DNA of 64,000 bases, taken from Areca catechu (lineage: Eukaryota > Streptophyta > Magnoliopsida > Arecales > Arecaceae). Below the pieces are notes generated by a model. That model had not been told where the DNA came from and ran no database searches. It saw only the letters and a list, made by a program, of their open reading frames with translations. Positions 1-10,356 of the stretch are shown here, in pieces (the first letter of the stretch is position 1; each line of letters begins with the position of its first letter). The position numbers and the translations under genes are program-made. Where the stretch lies: assembly GCA_021397845.1 (NCBI GenBank), contig CM038046.1:68280021-68344020 (forward strand), in the 5' to 3' direction.

Positions 1-199
1 TGGTGAATTCAGTTAGCCCCTTCAACTTCAAGTTTGTTGGAATAAGCGATTACAGGTTGGTACCCTAATCCTAATTTGCATATATATGCTTGTCATATGT
101 TCTATTCTTATTTAATGAGTTCCTGGTTTAGGGTTTTTGGTGTGAATTTAGTTTCAATTTTGAAATTACCCATCCGCTGCGTTGCACCGGATCCCTACA
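1..199 (+). repeat. Probable 3' end of a Ty1/copia LTR
   Basis: The layout resembles the last 200 bases of the copia LTR that ends at 36012: a GGTT-type repeat segment, then AGGGTTTTTGG, a TTTTGAAAT tract, a CCGC-rich stretch and an end in CCCTACA. No primer-binding site follows at position 200, so this would be a 3' LTR end, a solo LTR or a truncated piece. The start lies outside the window. This rests on pattern similarity only, and the 65-residue open frame inside is not considered coding. Confidence 0.4.
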
Positions 200-1728
200 A
201 AAGCATGGGACCACTCCTCACTCACCCAACAACCCCCCAACCAACTTGCCAAGTGGGATGCCACATCACATGACACCTAGGGCTCCACATCAGCAATGTC
301 AAAGTCACCTAGGTGCTACATAGCAAGTTGTTATAACCTCTTACCTAGAAGTTGTTTCTTGTTGCAACTATGTAACCAAAGGAGTTGGATTTAACTAGAA
401 ATGGTTAGCTAACCTAACCCCACCTCCCCTCCTCACTTTGGATGACCCCTAAGGCTATAAATAGGGTCCAAGGCTCCCCTTGTAAGGTATTCCATGTATG
501 ACATATTTTGAGAATTAATGAACATTTTTTTTTTCTTGTCGAGTTCTATCTTGAGTTCTTCTTGTATGGAGTGATTTAGTTCTTCTAGTTGGAGTGATTT
601 AGTCCTTAAAGTTGGAGTGTTTAAATTCATGTTTGAGAAGGGAGTGAGAGGTCCTTTGAGTGCTTGAAAGGTGGAGTGCTCCTTGCTTGATCCAAGATCC
701 AAGCATCATTCCTTGAAGGCGCCAGTTTCTACTTCCTTGTTTTCCCTTTCTTCTTCTTCTTGTTTCCATTCCAATTTTGAATTCTCCTTCCATGCCTAAT
801 CTCTGATTTGATGAAGGTTTTCTCTGATTTTCTAAGTCCAAGATGAAGGTCTCCAAGCCAAGGATCATGGCCAAGGTGAGTCCTAAAGGTAGGGAGTGCT
901 AGTCTTATATTTTAGACCTCAATCCTTGAGTGAAGAGAGCTCCTTCTTCCACCAAATAATTAGCCATCATTGTTGGTAGGAAAACTCTTTCTAAGATTTA
1001 TTAGATCTGGTCATTTGAAGGTTAACTTACCCTAGTAGTGATGGTTTCCTTGCCATGAAGATCCTAATCTCTATTTTGAACTAGATCTATATTTCGGGTA
1101 TTATAATTTAGATGAACTAGTCTCCTTATGAATATTCTTTTCTTGGATTAATGTAGACCATTTATTTGATAATTAATTGCTCAAGTTTGCTTGCTGGTTA
1201 GCTTGCTAACACTCTCCATTTATTATTTTATTTTCGTCCTCCATCAACCACCAACCTCAACTCTCATTCCTTCATCTCTTGTTTTCTTCTAGTTGGATCC
1301 TAACTCTTCCCTTGATTGCTCGCAAGTCCTCCAGGTACCATGAATACGGAGTCAATTTTCCTTGCCTTCGAGACCTTCGGATAGAAAGCCAATGCATCCA
1401 CAGGGGTTGAGGGTTTGATCATCCAGGCCGCATCCATGAGAGCGAGTGAACTCGGCATCAGGCACTTCAGAACTTTTAAGGTTTGCAACCCTAAAACTCC
1501 AAAGTTGGTATTGATTCGAGAGCTAAGTCCTTCAGGGTTTCTCAATCTTGGGGTCCTCTTCTTATCCTTGTTTAGGGACTTACTTGCTTGCTTGAAGTTC
1601 TTGTTATTCTAGAAACCCTAGATCTACTCTTGTCTGTCTTCAAGAATCCTAAATCCCTAAAAAAAACCTAAAAATCACAAAAAAAAAAAAAAATCACTTG
1701 CATCTTGTATCTAGTTAGTCCTGCATCA
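200..1728 (+). repeat. Gypsy LTR fragment related to element A LTR
   Basis: The end CTAGTTAGTCCTGCATCA matches the LTR ends of element A (9311-9325 and 16701-16719). The segment around 1318-1380 (ctcgcaagtcctccaggtacc, a GAATACGGAG string, ttcgagaccttcgg) is a diverged copy of the A LTR segment at 8917-8977. A TATA box lies at 456-462. No PBS follows 1728. The left boundary is uncertain: TGGGACC at 206 could be the LTR start, or the LTR may be truncated by the sequence before it. A four-base AGCA match across the two ends is too weak to call a target duplication. Confidence 0.6.
447..466 (+). promoter_or_regulatory. TATA box in inverted repeat, LTR fragment
   Basis: TATAAAT at 456-462 is flanked by CCCTA (447-451) and TAGGG (462-466), which are complementary. 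It would drive plus-strand transcription of the LTR. A putative transcription start would fall around 485-500. Confidence 0.55.
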
Positions 1729-2657
1729 GCAAGGATAGATTATCTAAATCTACTAAATAAATATTATAATGTCTTTTTCCAATGAATTGTACTCTATTTT
1801 TATCTGGACTAGAAATCATGCAATAAGATGATTTAAAAATAACTTGAAAACCTTTGTCGCAAAACTGACTAATACTTAAAAGATTATACTTCAAACCTTC
1901 AACTAGAAGTACATTATTAATACATGTAGAAGGGGTGGTGTGAACCTTACCAATGCCAATGATTTTTTCTTTATCATTATCCCCAAAGGTCACACTCCCT
2001 CCAATCATTGCCTCAAGAGAGGTGAATTGCTTCACATCTCCTGTGATGTGCCTTGAGCAACTACTATCAAGATACCATAGTTTTTTATTTTTCTTGGTTG
2101 CAAGACATACCTGTAAACAAATCAAGTTTTGTTTTTAGGTACCCAAGCCAACTTGGGTCTTTTAGGGTTAGTACTTAAATTGGTTCCTTTTGGAACCCAA
2201 ACTTTTCTAGAGTTATTGATTTTTTTCATATTACATTGAAAAGCTTTGTATCCTTGTTTTTTGCATGAAAAGCATGTGATACTAGATGACGCAGGTACAA
2301 AAAAGTTTTTCAAATACTTTTGTTGCCTTTGGGGTTTGTATCATATTACTACTTTGTTAAAAATAACTCTTTGGTTGTTTAAAAGAAGATTTAATTTTTC
2401 TGAGCAAAAAGTAAACTTTTCAACAAAAGGTTTTATTTTATCAAACTCATTTTTGTAATTTTTGTTTTCTAATTCTAAATCCTTGTTTTTCTTCAAAAGA
2501 TCATGATTTGAAATGATAGTCTTAGGTCTTTTCAAAACATCATTTTCCATGGTTAAAGCCTTATTTTTCTTTTCCAAAACATCAAATTTAGTTTTTAATT
2601 CACTAACTTCATTCAAAAGAGAATTGTTTTCATGAGAAAAACTATTCGTATGCTTTT
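1729..2657 (-). pseudogene. Sirevirus-like Ty1/copia gag-protease relic
   Basis: Read on the minus strand from 2657 downward. First comes a Lys/Glu/Asn-rich stretch with strong coiled-coil character (2341-2657, many ELK/ENK repeats). Next is a degenerate zinc knuckle, CFSCKKQGYKAFQC, near 2230-2275, in which the usual His is Tyr. Then come VWVPKG/AWVPK linkers typical of Sirevirus-type gag ends, and finally an aspartic protease site, WYLDSSCSRHITGD, where the family norm is DSG. A frameshift lies near 2122. The relic is cut at 1728 by a gypsy LTR and at 2657 by a gypsy pol fragment, so most of gag and all of integrase and RT are missing. The lineage call is from motif style and is moderately sure. 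Confidence 0.72.
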
Positions 2658-4197
2658 TTAGCACCTAAGTCATAAGATTTTATAGGTTAAAGGATGAATA
2701 TGAAACCTGCCCAGACTTTGGTGACATTTACCAGACCCTCAGGTTAGGACCATCCAGTACCCATAGTGAGTATACCATTCAGGATGGCTACCTTTTCCAA
2801 AATAATAGACTCTGAATACTTAGAACTTCCCTTAGAAAATTCTTGATTTGGGAGACCCATGCTGGAGGTTTAGCTGGTCACTTTAATAGGAATAAAACCA
2901 TCTTAGCGATAGAAGACTAGTTCTTTTGGACAGGTTTGAAAAGGCATGTTGCTTAAATTATAGCCAGGTGTAGAACTTGTGCTATTGCAAAACAGTAGAA
3001 GCAAAACACTGGTCTCTACACACATTTACCAGTGCTTGATCACCCTTGGCAGGACCTAAGTATGGACTTCATTTTAGGATTACCTAAGACCCAGAAAAGA
3101 CATAATTCGATCTTTATAGTGGTAGATAGGTTCTCTAAGATGGCTCACCTCATCCCATGTTCCCAGACCTTTGATGCGTCTAGAGTAGCTAAGCTTTTCT
3201 TAGATAATGTGGTTAGACTCCATAGCCTACCCAAGACCATCATATTTGATAGGGGTGTTAGGTTTACCAGTTATTTTTGGAAAACCCTCTGGCACCTGTT
3301 AAGGACCAAGCTTAAGTTTTCTACAGCCTACCATCTCCAAACAGACGGCCAAACTGAAGTGGTGAACCGTAGTTTAGGAAACCTCCTTAGATGCCTGGTA
3401 GGTAAACACATTGGAACTTGGGATTTATTGTTGCTTAGAGCAGAGTTCACCTGCAACAGCTCAGTGAATAGTACAATAGGCAATAGTCCTTTTGAGATAG
3501 TCCATGGGTATAAACCTAATCGCCCCATTGACCTGATTCTTTTACCTGCACATGCACGAGTCTTAGAGTCTGCAAAATCATTCACATAATATATTAAAGA
3601 CTTGCATAAGGATATTAGCCAAAAGATTAACCTAAGCAATGAAACATATAAGAAACTGGCAAATTCCCGAAGAAGGGCCAAGGAATTTGATGTAGGGGAT
3701 TCTATCATGATTAGGCTTAGGCCTGAGCGGGTCCCACCCAGGACCGTTAAGAAGCTTCATGCTCGCAGAGCCGAACCTTTTAAAGTGATAGAGAGGGTTG
3801 GACCAAATGCCTATATGTTAGATTTGCCTTTGGATTTGGGCATCAGTTCTACATTGAATATCATAGACCTGGTTGAGTACAGGGAACCGGTAGCGATACC
3901 CAGTGAGGCCTTTGGACCTATTCCTTCCATTGATAGTGACCCTAGCTCAGAGTGTCCACCAATAAATTTGCCTGAGAGAGGAGAACGGATCGAGCATATC
4001 CTGGATGATCAAGCCATAACGACCCGGGGCCACGACTATCAACACTACCTAGTTTGATGGCAAGGCCGACCAGAGTCGGATGATTCATGAATTTCTCAAG
4101 AGGACTTGCAGCATCTCAACCCAGACCTTCTCAAGAGATATGTGAGCCAGCCTGATCTTCACTCGACAGGGTCGAGTTTTTCTCACCCCGGGAGAAT
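2658..4197 (+). pseudogene. pol: B-family gypsy pol fragment: integrase and chromodomain-like tail
   Basis: The fragment starts mid-pol and runs to the PPT next to the LTR at 4198. It carries the region between RNase H and integrase (2690-3000), then the integrase core: WQDLSMDF near 3050, a second Asp in FDRGVRF near 3250 (the usual SDRD is FDRG), and the DGQTEVVNRSLG segment near 3345. A GPF/GPN-type domain and a chromodomain-like HYLV-WQGRPESD tail (about 4000-4080) follow. In-frame stops occur, for example TAA at 3588 and TGA at 4056. It aligns without large indels to element B's own pol at 18729-20267 (1540 versus 1539 bases). It therefore looks like the remaining end of a neighbouring copy that shares the LTR 4198-5446 with B. 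Confidence 0.82.
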
Positions 4198-5446
4198 TGG
4201 TGCGGACACTAGAGGCACCAGAATAAGATAGTGGCTTTTCAACCCTCTGTGGATTAATTAGTAGTGTTTGAGTCCATTTGTAATAAGGGCTTAGTCCATC
4301 TGAGTTGTCATTTGAGTCATGTACTAGTCAGCTTATGTTGAGCTAGTCTTCTTCCTGAGTCCTGACATGTCAGCCCAAGTACAAGAGAAGACCAAGCCGG
4401 TCCAAGTGAAGACCAACCCAACTGAAGACATGAAGACCAACCCAACTGAAGACGTGAAGACCATGGAAGGCCCAGTAAAAGAAATCAGAAACCCTATAAT
4501 CACATCGAAAGCCCGGGAGCCCTGGACTGTAGCGTGAAGAAGATTGGGCCAGTCAAGGCCCAGGAGAGGAGCTAGGGCACCAAACTCTTATGGTCACCTT
4601 CCCCTTGGTCGGCCACTTAGAGTCACCCCTCTTGGTTGACCAAGGCAAGTGAGAGGAGAGAAATATGAGGGATTTTCCTACCTAAACCTACCATGTATTC
4701 TAGCTAGGGTTTGGGTGGGATTAAAACTCCTAGGTAATGACTATTGTATCCTTACTTGGGGGCCAAGTCTAAGAGTCTATTTAAGAGACTCTACTCTCCT
4801 GTATCAAGGTACTTTTTTATGAAATAATATCGAGTTCTTCCAATTGCTGTGTGCTACCTGCTGTGTGCTAAAAGGGATTATGTGTGAGCCCTTCCTTCTT
4901 CCTGGTGTTCTGCGCCCAGCCTCCAGCCGCCATCCAGCTCTCCAAACCCTAGCCACCCACATCAATCCCTTCTTTCTCTCACTATTTTCCCTCCTATATC
5001 TTCATCCTTGCTTTGATTTCTAACCCCTGGAAGGTTGTTTGTAGGTCTCTCGACTCCTACGAATCAAACAACTCCAATCGGGCAGCAATCGGATCATCGA
5101 GTTGAAAGTTGGGAATCCGCGGGTCTCTAGCTTGATTTTCCAAGCCACATCCGGGACAGAGAGCGACCCCTTCGCATACGATCTATACCAGGTGCATCAA
5201 CCATTGTCAGGTATACCTCCTCTACCTGCCAATCCCTTTATTGAAGATGAACTAGCCTAATCGAGACTTCTCAGCCTTGGCGGTCCACTTTCTACTGCTT
5301 TTTAGGTCCTGTTATGCATGCTTTTGCTTCTTAATTTCATATAGAACTCTCTACTTAGTTTCTTGGTTTGATCTTCAGGATTCAAACATACAACTTAATA
5401 TATAAAAATACAAAAATAATCTGCATGCATATCTAGTTCCGCATCA
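4198..5446 (+). repeat. Element B 5' LTR
   Basis: It begins TGGTGCGGAC and ends CCGCATCA (1249 bases), followed two bases later by the PBS. Its partner is at 20268-21495. The LTR has a TATA-like CTATTTAAG at 4777-4785, and shares the GCATGCATAT..AGTTC.GCATCA end with its partner. Confidence 0.88.
4772..4792 (+). promoter_or_regulatory. TATA-like box inside a 7-bp inverted repeat (B LTR)
   Basis: The arms AGAGTCT (4772-4778) and AGACTCT (4786-4792) are perfect complements around a 7-base loop, ATTTAAG. The same structure is present in the 3' LTR at 20821-20841. Confidence 0.6.
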
Positions 5447-5448
5447 TT

Positions 5449-5461
5449 TGGTATCAGAGCC
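5449..5461 (+). promoter_or_regulatory. Element B primer-binding site
   Basis: TGGTATCAGAGCC is complementary to the 3' end of plant initiator-Met tRNA. It lies two bases after the LTR end. Confidence 0.9.
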
Positions 5462-6477
5462 TGTTTTGGGCTTAGTTCTCTTTGGATATTCGGATCGGGT
5501 GCTTCACCATGGCCATCCGGTCATAGGAGACTGGTAGGGCTGTAAGACCCTCTTTTCTCAATCTACAGGACCTCTTATGGTGGTAGGGGTGCCGCTGTGA
5601 AATGAGCCCTGAAGAAGAATACAAAGAGTTCCATTAGGGTTTTTGCATTCTCGGCATTCTCAGTACATCCCTTGTTGTTTTAATTTTTTCTGCTTGCATA
5701 GAACTCAGAAAAATCTAAAATTTATTTTACTAAATTCCATATAATTGATTTATTTTTTAAAATTTTCTTCGGAACTATTTTAGTCTATGGATTTTCTTCC
5801 AGCTAAAACATTGCCTGAGAACAGTTCTATTCTATTTTGGCAGCAAAGCCGATTTCGGAAAGTTTAGGGTTCTTTTAGTATAATTTTTACTTATCTTTAA
5901 TTTTAGCATGTTCCCTGCATATTAGGTCATAATCTACAAGTTATCTTTCTATTTTAGAAAAATACCAAAAAAAAAAAAATACATATATTCCTAAAACACC
6001 AAAAATAGCTAAACCCTAATTTGCATTTCCATCTGCCTGCCATCATTGCATAAAATACTTTAAGGGCACTTTCTATATGTCAGATAAGGGGAGGAGTTGA
6101 TAACCTCTCCTTAGCCCAAAACCACCATCCATGCATTATGTCCCAAGCCTAACTTAAAATTAACTAGACTTAATTTGCCCTAGTGGGCTAGGGACACCAA
6201 TCGATTAGGTTCGATCATTGTGGGATGACTAGTGCATCCAATTTATTTTCTATTACTAGATACTGGTGCCTAGGCCAGAGGTACAGCATCAAATAACCTA
6301 AGTAGATTGGTGGTTCCTTAATTGGGTCCTTGCGAGAGCAGGGGGGCCTTCCACCATCCCACCTCTTACCTGGCCAGATTGAAGGAGTAGGATTTAAGTT
6401 GTATGTAAGTTGAATCAACTCATTCTAATTGGGCTCTACGTCTAGGTAGCTGTAGTCAGGTCAGTGTTGAGTCTTGC
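5462..6477 (+). other. Element B untranslated leader
   Basis: This non-coding stretch lies between the PBS and the gag start. It contains AT-rich sequence and, at 6263-6375, the leader module (TGGTGCCTAGG ... CCTGGCC) found in the other gypsy elements about 100 bases before gag. The 67-residue minus-strand open frame here has no recognisable content. Confidence 0.7.
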
Positions 6478-7734
6478 ATGAGAACTAGATCAGGAGCATC
6501 ATATCATCCACTATCTTCACCTTTGGCTGAACCCATGGGTAACCTTGAAGCCATGATTAATGCACTTACTGAGCAACTAGCCCAAACCTTCACCTAGATG
6601 AATCAGAGGTTTGAACAGATGGATCATAGGCTAGGAACCCAAGAGAAGACATGTAGGTCTCAGTCTGAACTAGACTTGATTCACCTCACCCTCCTAGGAG
6701 AACCCCACGTCGGGACCCATACTATGAGGCTGACCCTAGGAGGACCCCAAACCCTGATCCCTACTTTGAGGTTGAATCTAGGCGAGCCCATTGTCATGAC
6801 CTAGTCCAAGAGGTTCGTCCTAGAAGACCCAATCAGGACTTTATAGACCAGGAGGATAGAGCCTACAAAAGCATAAAGTTAGAAGCCCCCACTTTTGATG
6901 GTTGTCATGATCCTAAGGTTTATATAGATCAGGAGGGAGAGGTTGATCAGTATTTTGAGTGGTATGATATGTCTGAGGAGCGTAAGTTTAAGTTTGCCAA
7001 GCTTAAGTTGGTTCGTGAGGCTAGATTATATTGGGCTAGTGTTGAGAGAACACTTAGACTAGGAGGTCATGATCCCATAGTCACCTGGAGGGCCATGAAG
7101 GCTAAGCTTAGAGGGAAATACATTCCTACCTCATATCATTATGGTTTATTGGTTCAGTGGCAGCGACTGAATCAGGGTAGCAAGAGTGTAGATGAGTACA
7201 TCACAAAATTTGATGAGTATTCCATGCGATGTGACTTAGATGAGACTAAGGATGTTGTTCTGTCTAGGTTTAGGGCTGTCCTGAGAGATGATATTAAGAG
7301 GGAGCTCTACATGAGAGAGGTTAGGGACCTGGACCATGCCTACCAGATTGCTAGGGATTATGAGCATTTCCAGAGAGGGCCTGTCTACTGAAAACCTGAG
7401 CTCACTAGATACCCTAGTCAGTACCCAAGAGCTAACCATTCCCACAAGAGCTGACCCAGCCCTAGTCGACCTAATCCGAGTCGACCCAATCTGAGTCACC
7501 CTGACCTGAGTCGACTCCAACCTAGTACTCCTTTGACCTATAGAGGTGATAGAGGTAAATCTGTAGAGGTCCACAGGAGTCCTAATCCCCAGAAGACATG
7601 TTTTAAATGTTGAAAACCAGGCTACTTTGCTAGCCAGTGCCCAGTTAGTGCCTTACACTTAGGTAAGCTAAAGGAAGAAGAGCTTGAACCCATAGTTGGA
7701 CCTGAGGGAGAAATCTATGAGGCTGATGACCAGT
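6478..7734 (+). pseudogene. gag: Element B gag (interrupted)
   Basis: The start ATG at 6478 gives MRTRSGASYHP, matching the MTTRSG-type start of F and the MSTRSG start of A. The Retrotrans_gag core is visible at 6860-7390: KLEAPTFDG, then FEWYDMSEERKFKFAKLKLVREARLYW, then SKSVDEYITKFDEYSMRCD. A zinc knuckle at about 7597-7650 reads CFKC, then a stop, then KPGYFASQC, with His replaced by Tyr. There is a stop at 6595-6597 and a frame change between 6804 and 6969. The frame of the gag core agrees with the protease part at 16724 once A is removed. The final acidic linker is cut at 7734 by element A. Confidence 0.85.
7730..7734. repeat. Element A target-site duplication (left copy)
   Basis: CCAGT directly before TGGTGTGGGC. 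The right copy is at 16720-16724, directly after the CATCA end of the 3' LTR. Confidence 0.88.
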
Positions 7735-9325
7735 TGGTGTGGGCACCAGAATCCGACAGAGGCTCCTCAACCCTCTGTGGATGCCCAATTAGGGTTCCAA
7801 TTTTTTCGGGTCATGTAATAAGGTTTCAAGCCTAGTCTCAAACTTGTAATTTTCTTTTGCTTTGAATTTAGTCTCATGTCTAGTATGTACTTTGACCAAT
7901 TAGGTCAAATTGTGTCATGTACTGAGTCCAGTCACAAATCAAGTCCAGTCTGAGTCTATTGGAAGTTTGGGTCCATGCAAGAATTGGTCTTAAAATTTAG
8001 TCTCCTTGGAGCCAAGTCTGGAAGGAATCCAAGTCAGCTCAGGGCCCACCTTTTCATCCTATATGGCGCCATGACAACTTGCCATGTGGGCAACACACTT
8101 GTCATCCTTGGACACCCAAAGAGGAGGAACACATCACTTGGCACTAGCCCTTTTTCCCTCCCCATATCAAGCTCCTTTCCAAGCAAGGGTGGTCGACCAA
8201 AGTGAAGGTCAATGGGAGTTGAAGTTGGGAATTCAAATCCCTTGCTTCAAGCCCTCCAATCAAGTCTTCTTCCCAAATTGTTTGAACCTCTTTGGAAGAA
8301 AGAGACAAGATCCATGGGCGCCTCCACCTCACACTCCCCATGTCATGCCTTGTACCAAAAAATGATGCACAACCAAGGAAGGAAGAAGAACACATGCCTT
8401 GCTCCAAGCCTCTCTTCATGTTTTCTTCCAAAACAAAGAAGCTTCTTTCCAAGTTCGAGGTGCCAAGATCTCTCCTCCAAGCCTTGCATCATGCCATGCC
8501 CAATGAAGCTATCTCTTGGTCGGCCAAGGAGAGAAGAAAAGTCAAAAGTTTGGGCGCCCATTCAAGAATTCTTGTAAATTTTTCATTTGAAATTCAAAAG
8601 GGTCCTAAGGTGCCTATTTAAAGGACCTAACCCCTCCTTTATAAGGTTAATCTTGATGAATGAAAAAAAATATATTTCTTGAGTCCAACCTCTTTCTAGT
8701 TGCCTTCATTCACTAGGAACGCCGATCTCCGTGAGGGAGTGCCTTCGCCTTCGGGTGTCGAGAGGTGTGAGGCCTCAAACTATCATCACTTCCGCAACTC
8801 CATCATCCGACTCCGAATCAAGAAGAACTCCACCATCACTTCAACAACTCTTTCTTCCATTCTTCCATTACTTTCCTTCTGATTGAAACTTAACCTTTAT
8901 CTTCTTTTAATGCTCGCAGGTCCTCCAGGTGACATGAGTACGGAGATGGTTGCCTTTGCCATCGAGATCTTCGGACAGCCAGCCGGCGCCTCTGCAGGGT
9001 TGACGGCTCGATAATCCAGGCCGCATCCGCCAAAGTGAGCGATCTCTGCATCGGGCGCTTCAGATCTTTGAGGTTTGCCCCATGACTCCTAAGCTGGTCT
9101 TGATCAGAGAGCTAAGTCCTACGGGGTTTCTCAATCCCGGAGTCCTCACTTTATCATTGTTTAGGGACTACTTACTTGCTTGATAGTTCTTATTATTTTA
9201 GAACCCTATATCAACTCTTACTTTTTTTCAGGAATCCAAAGAAAACCATTAAACTATAAAAATAAAAAAACCCTAAAATTCACTTGCATCATCATTTTAT
9301 CTTCACATCTAGTTAGTCCCCCTCA
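7735..9325 (+). repeat. Element A 5' LTR
   Basis: It starts TGGTGTGGGC and ends GTCCCCCTCA (1591 bases). It is highly similar throughout to 15130-16719. Open frames of 60-120 codons inside it recur in both LTRs but look like repetitive promoter-region sequence, not genes. Confidence 0.9.
8601..8627 (+). promoter_or_regulatory. TATA-like box between inverted arms (A 5' LTR)
   Basis: TATTTAAA at 8615-8622 sits between GGTCCT (8601-8606) and AGGACC (8622-8627), a perfect 6-bp inverted repeat. The same arms are at 15995-16000 and 16016-16021 in the 3' LTR. Confidence 0.55.
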
Positions 9326-9329
9326 TTTC

Positions 9330-9341
9330 TGGTATCAGAGC
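9330..9341 (+). promoter_or_regulatory. Element A primer-binding site
   Basis: TGGTATCAGAGC, four bases after the LTR end, initiator-Met tRNA type. Confidence 0.88.
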
Positions 9342-10356
9342 AAGGTTAGGACTTAGCGCTTCTTAAAGTACTTGGAAAAGGTGCTTCACCAGGACATCCG
9401 GTCTTAAGAGAAAAGTAGGGTTTTAAGACGCTCTCCTCCCATTCCACGGGGTCTCCTAAGGCATGTAGGGGTTCCACTGTGATAGGCCTTGGAAGAGGAA
9501 TACAAGAAGAATAGGTTTAAAAGAACAAAAAGATTTTGCATCTTAGATTTCATCTTTTAGTTTCTGCAGTTTTTCATTCCGTACATGGTCTGTTCTATTA
9601 GGGGGTTCTACCTATAGGAATCTCCAAATTTAGTAATTTTTATTTTGATAGATCAAATATAATTCAAAGTATTTTTGGTAATTTTATCAGATTTTATTTC
9701 AGTTTGTGAAAATTCTACAAGCTGAAATATTACATGAGAGCAAGTTCTATTATGAGAATTTCAGCAATTTGCATTTTCTTATGTTTTCATTTGTCATATA
9801 GTTTAATCTTGCATTTAGAGTCATATTATTTCATTTCCATCATCATAACTCTGTTATCATACATCAAAAAACCAAAAAATATAATTTAGAGACATCTCAT
9901 TAGATCATTTGCTTGCAATCATTTTCATAAATCACTTTAATGGCGGTAATTTGACATAGGGTTAGGACTTCATTACCTGTCCCTAACCCAAAAATCACTA
10001 ACCTGCATCACGAACCCAAGCTCTAATTAAAATCTAGTAGACACTAATTTTGCTCTAGAGAGCTTAGAGACACTAACTGGTTGAGTCAAGACTAAGTGTC
10101 TATTCTTGGCATCAGCCCATTCTGTGTGTGCTGTTGCTCTTGGTGTCTAGGCTCGGTGATTCAGGGCTTGTGAGTTTGGTCCGCCTACCTGGCCAATCCT
10201 AGATTGGTGTCTAAGGTTGGCGTTCAGGGATCTCCACTCCCCTACACCTACCTGGCCAAGAATAGAGTTACTACAGACTGGTTTGCCACCCTGACTTAGG
10301 CAACTGGTTGAGATTCCAGGTCCAGTAGATCTTAGACGTTTTTGTGTGCTTAACCC
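9342..10356 (+). other. Element A untranslated leader
   Basis: Non-coding. At 10139-10260 it holds the shared leader module: TTGGTGTCTAGG, CAGGGCTTGTGA, CCTACCTGGCC, a hairpin CCAATC-CTA-GATTGG, then a second CCTACCTGGCC. The gag ATG follows 97 bases later. Confidence 0.7.

Noticed and set aside
201..205. AAGCA before TGGGACC as a target duplication matching CAGCA at 1728
   Set aside because: Only four bases match and the two flanks belong to different elements.
7975..8621. Several overlapping open frames of 70-120 codons in the A LTR, repeated at 15369-16015
   Set aside because: They occur on both strands of the same LTR segment, have no recognisable domain, and are preserved only because the LTRs are recent copies of each other.
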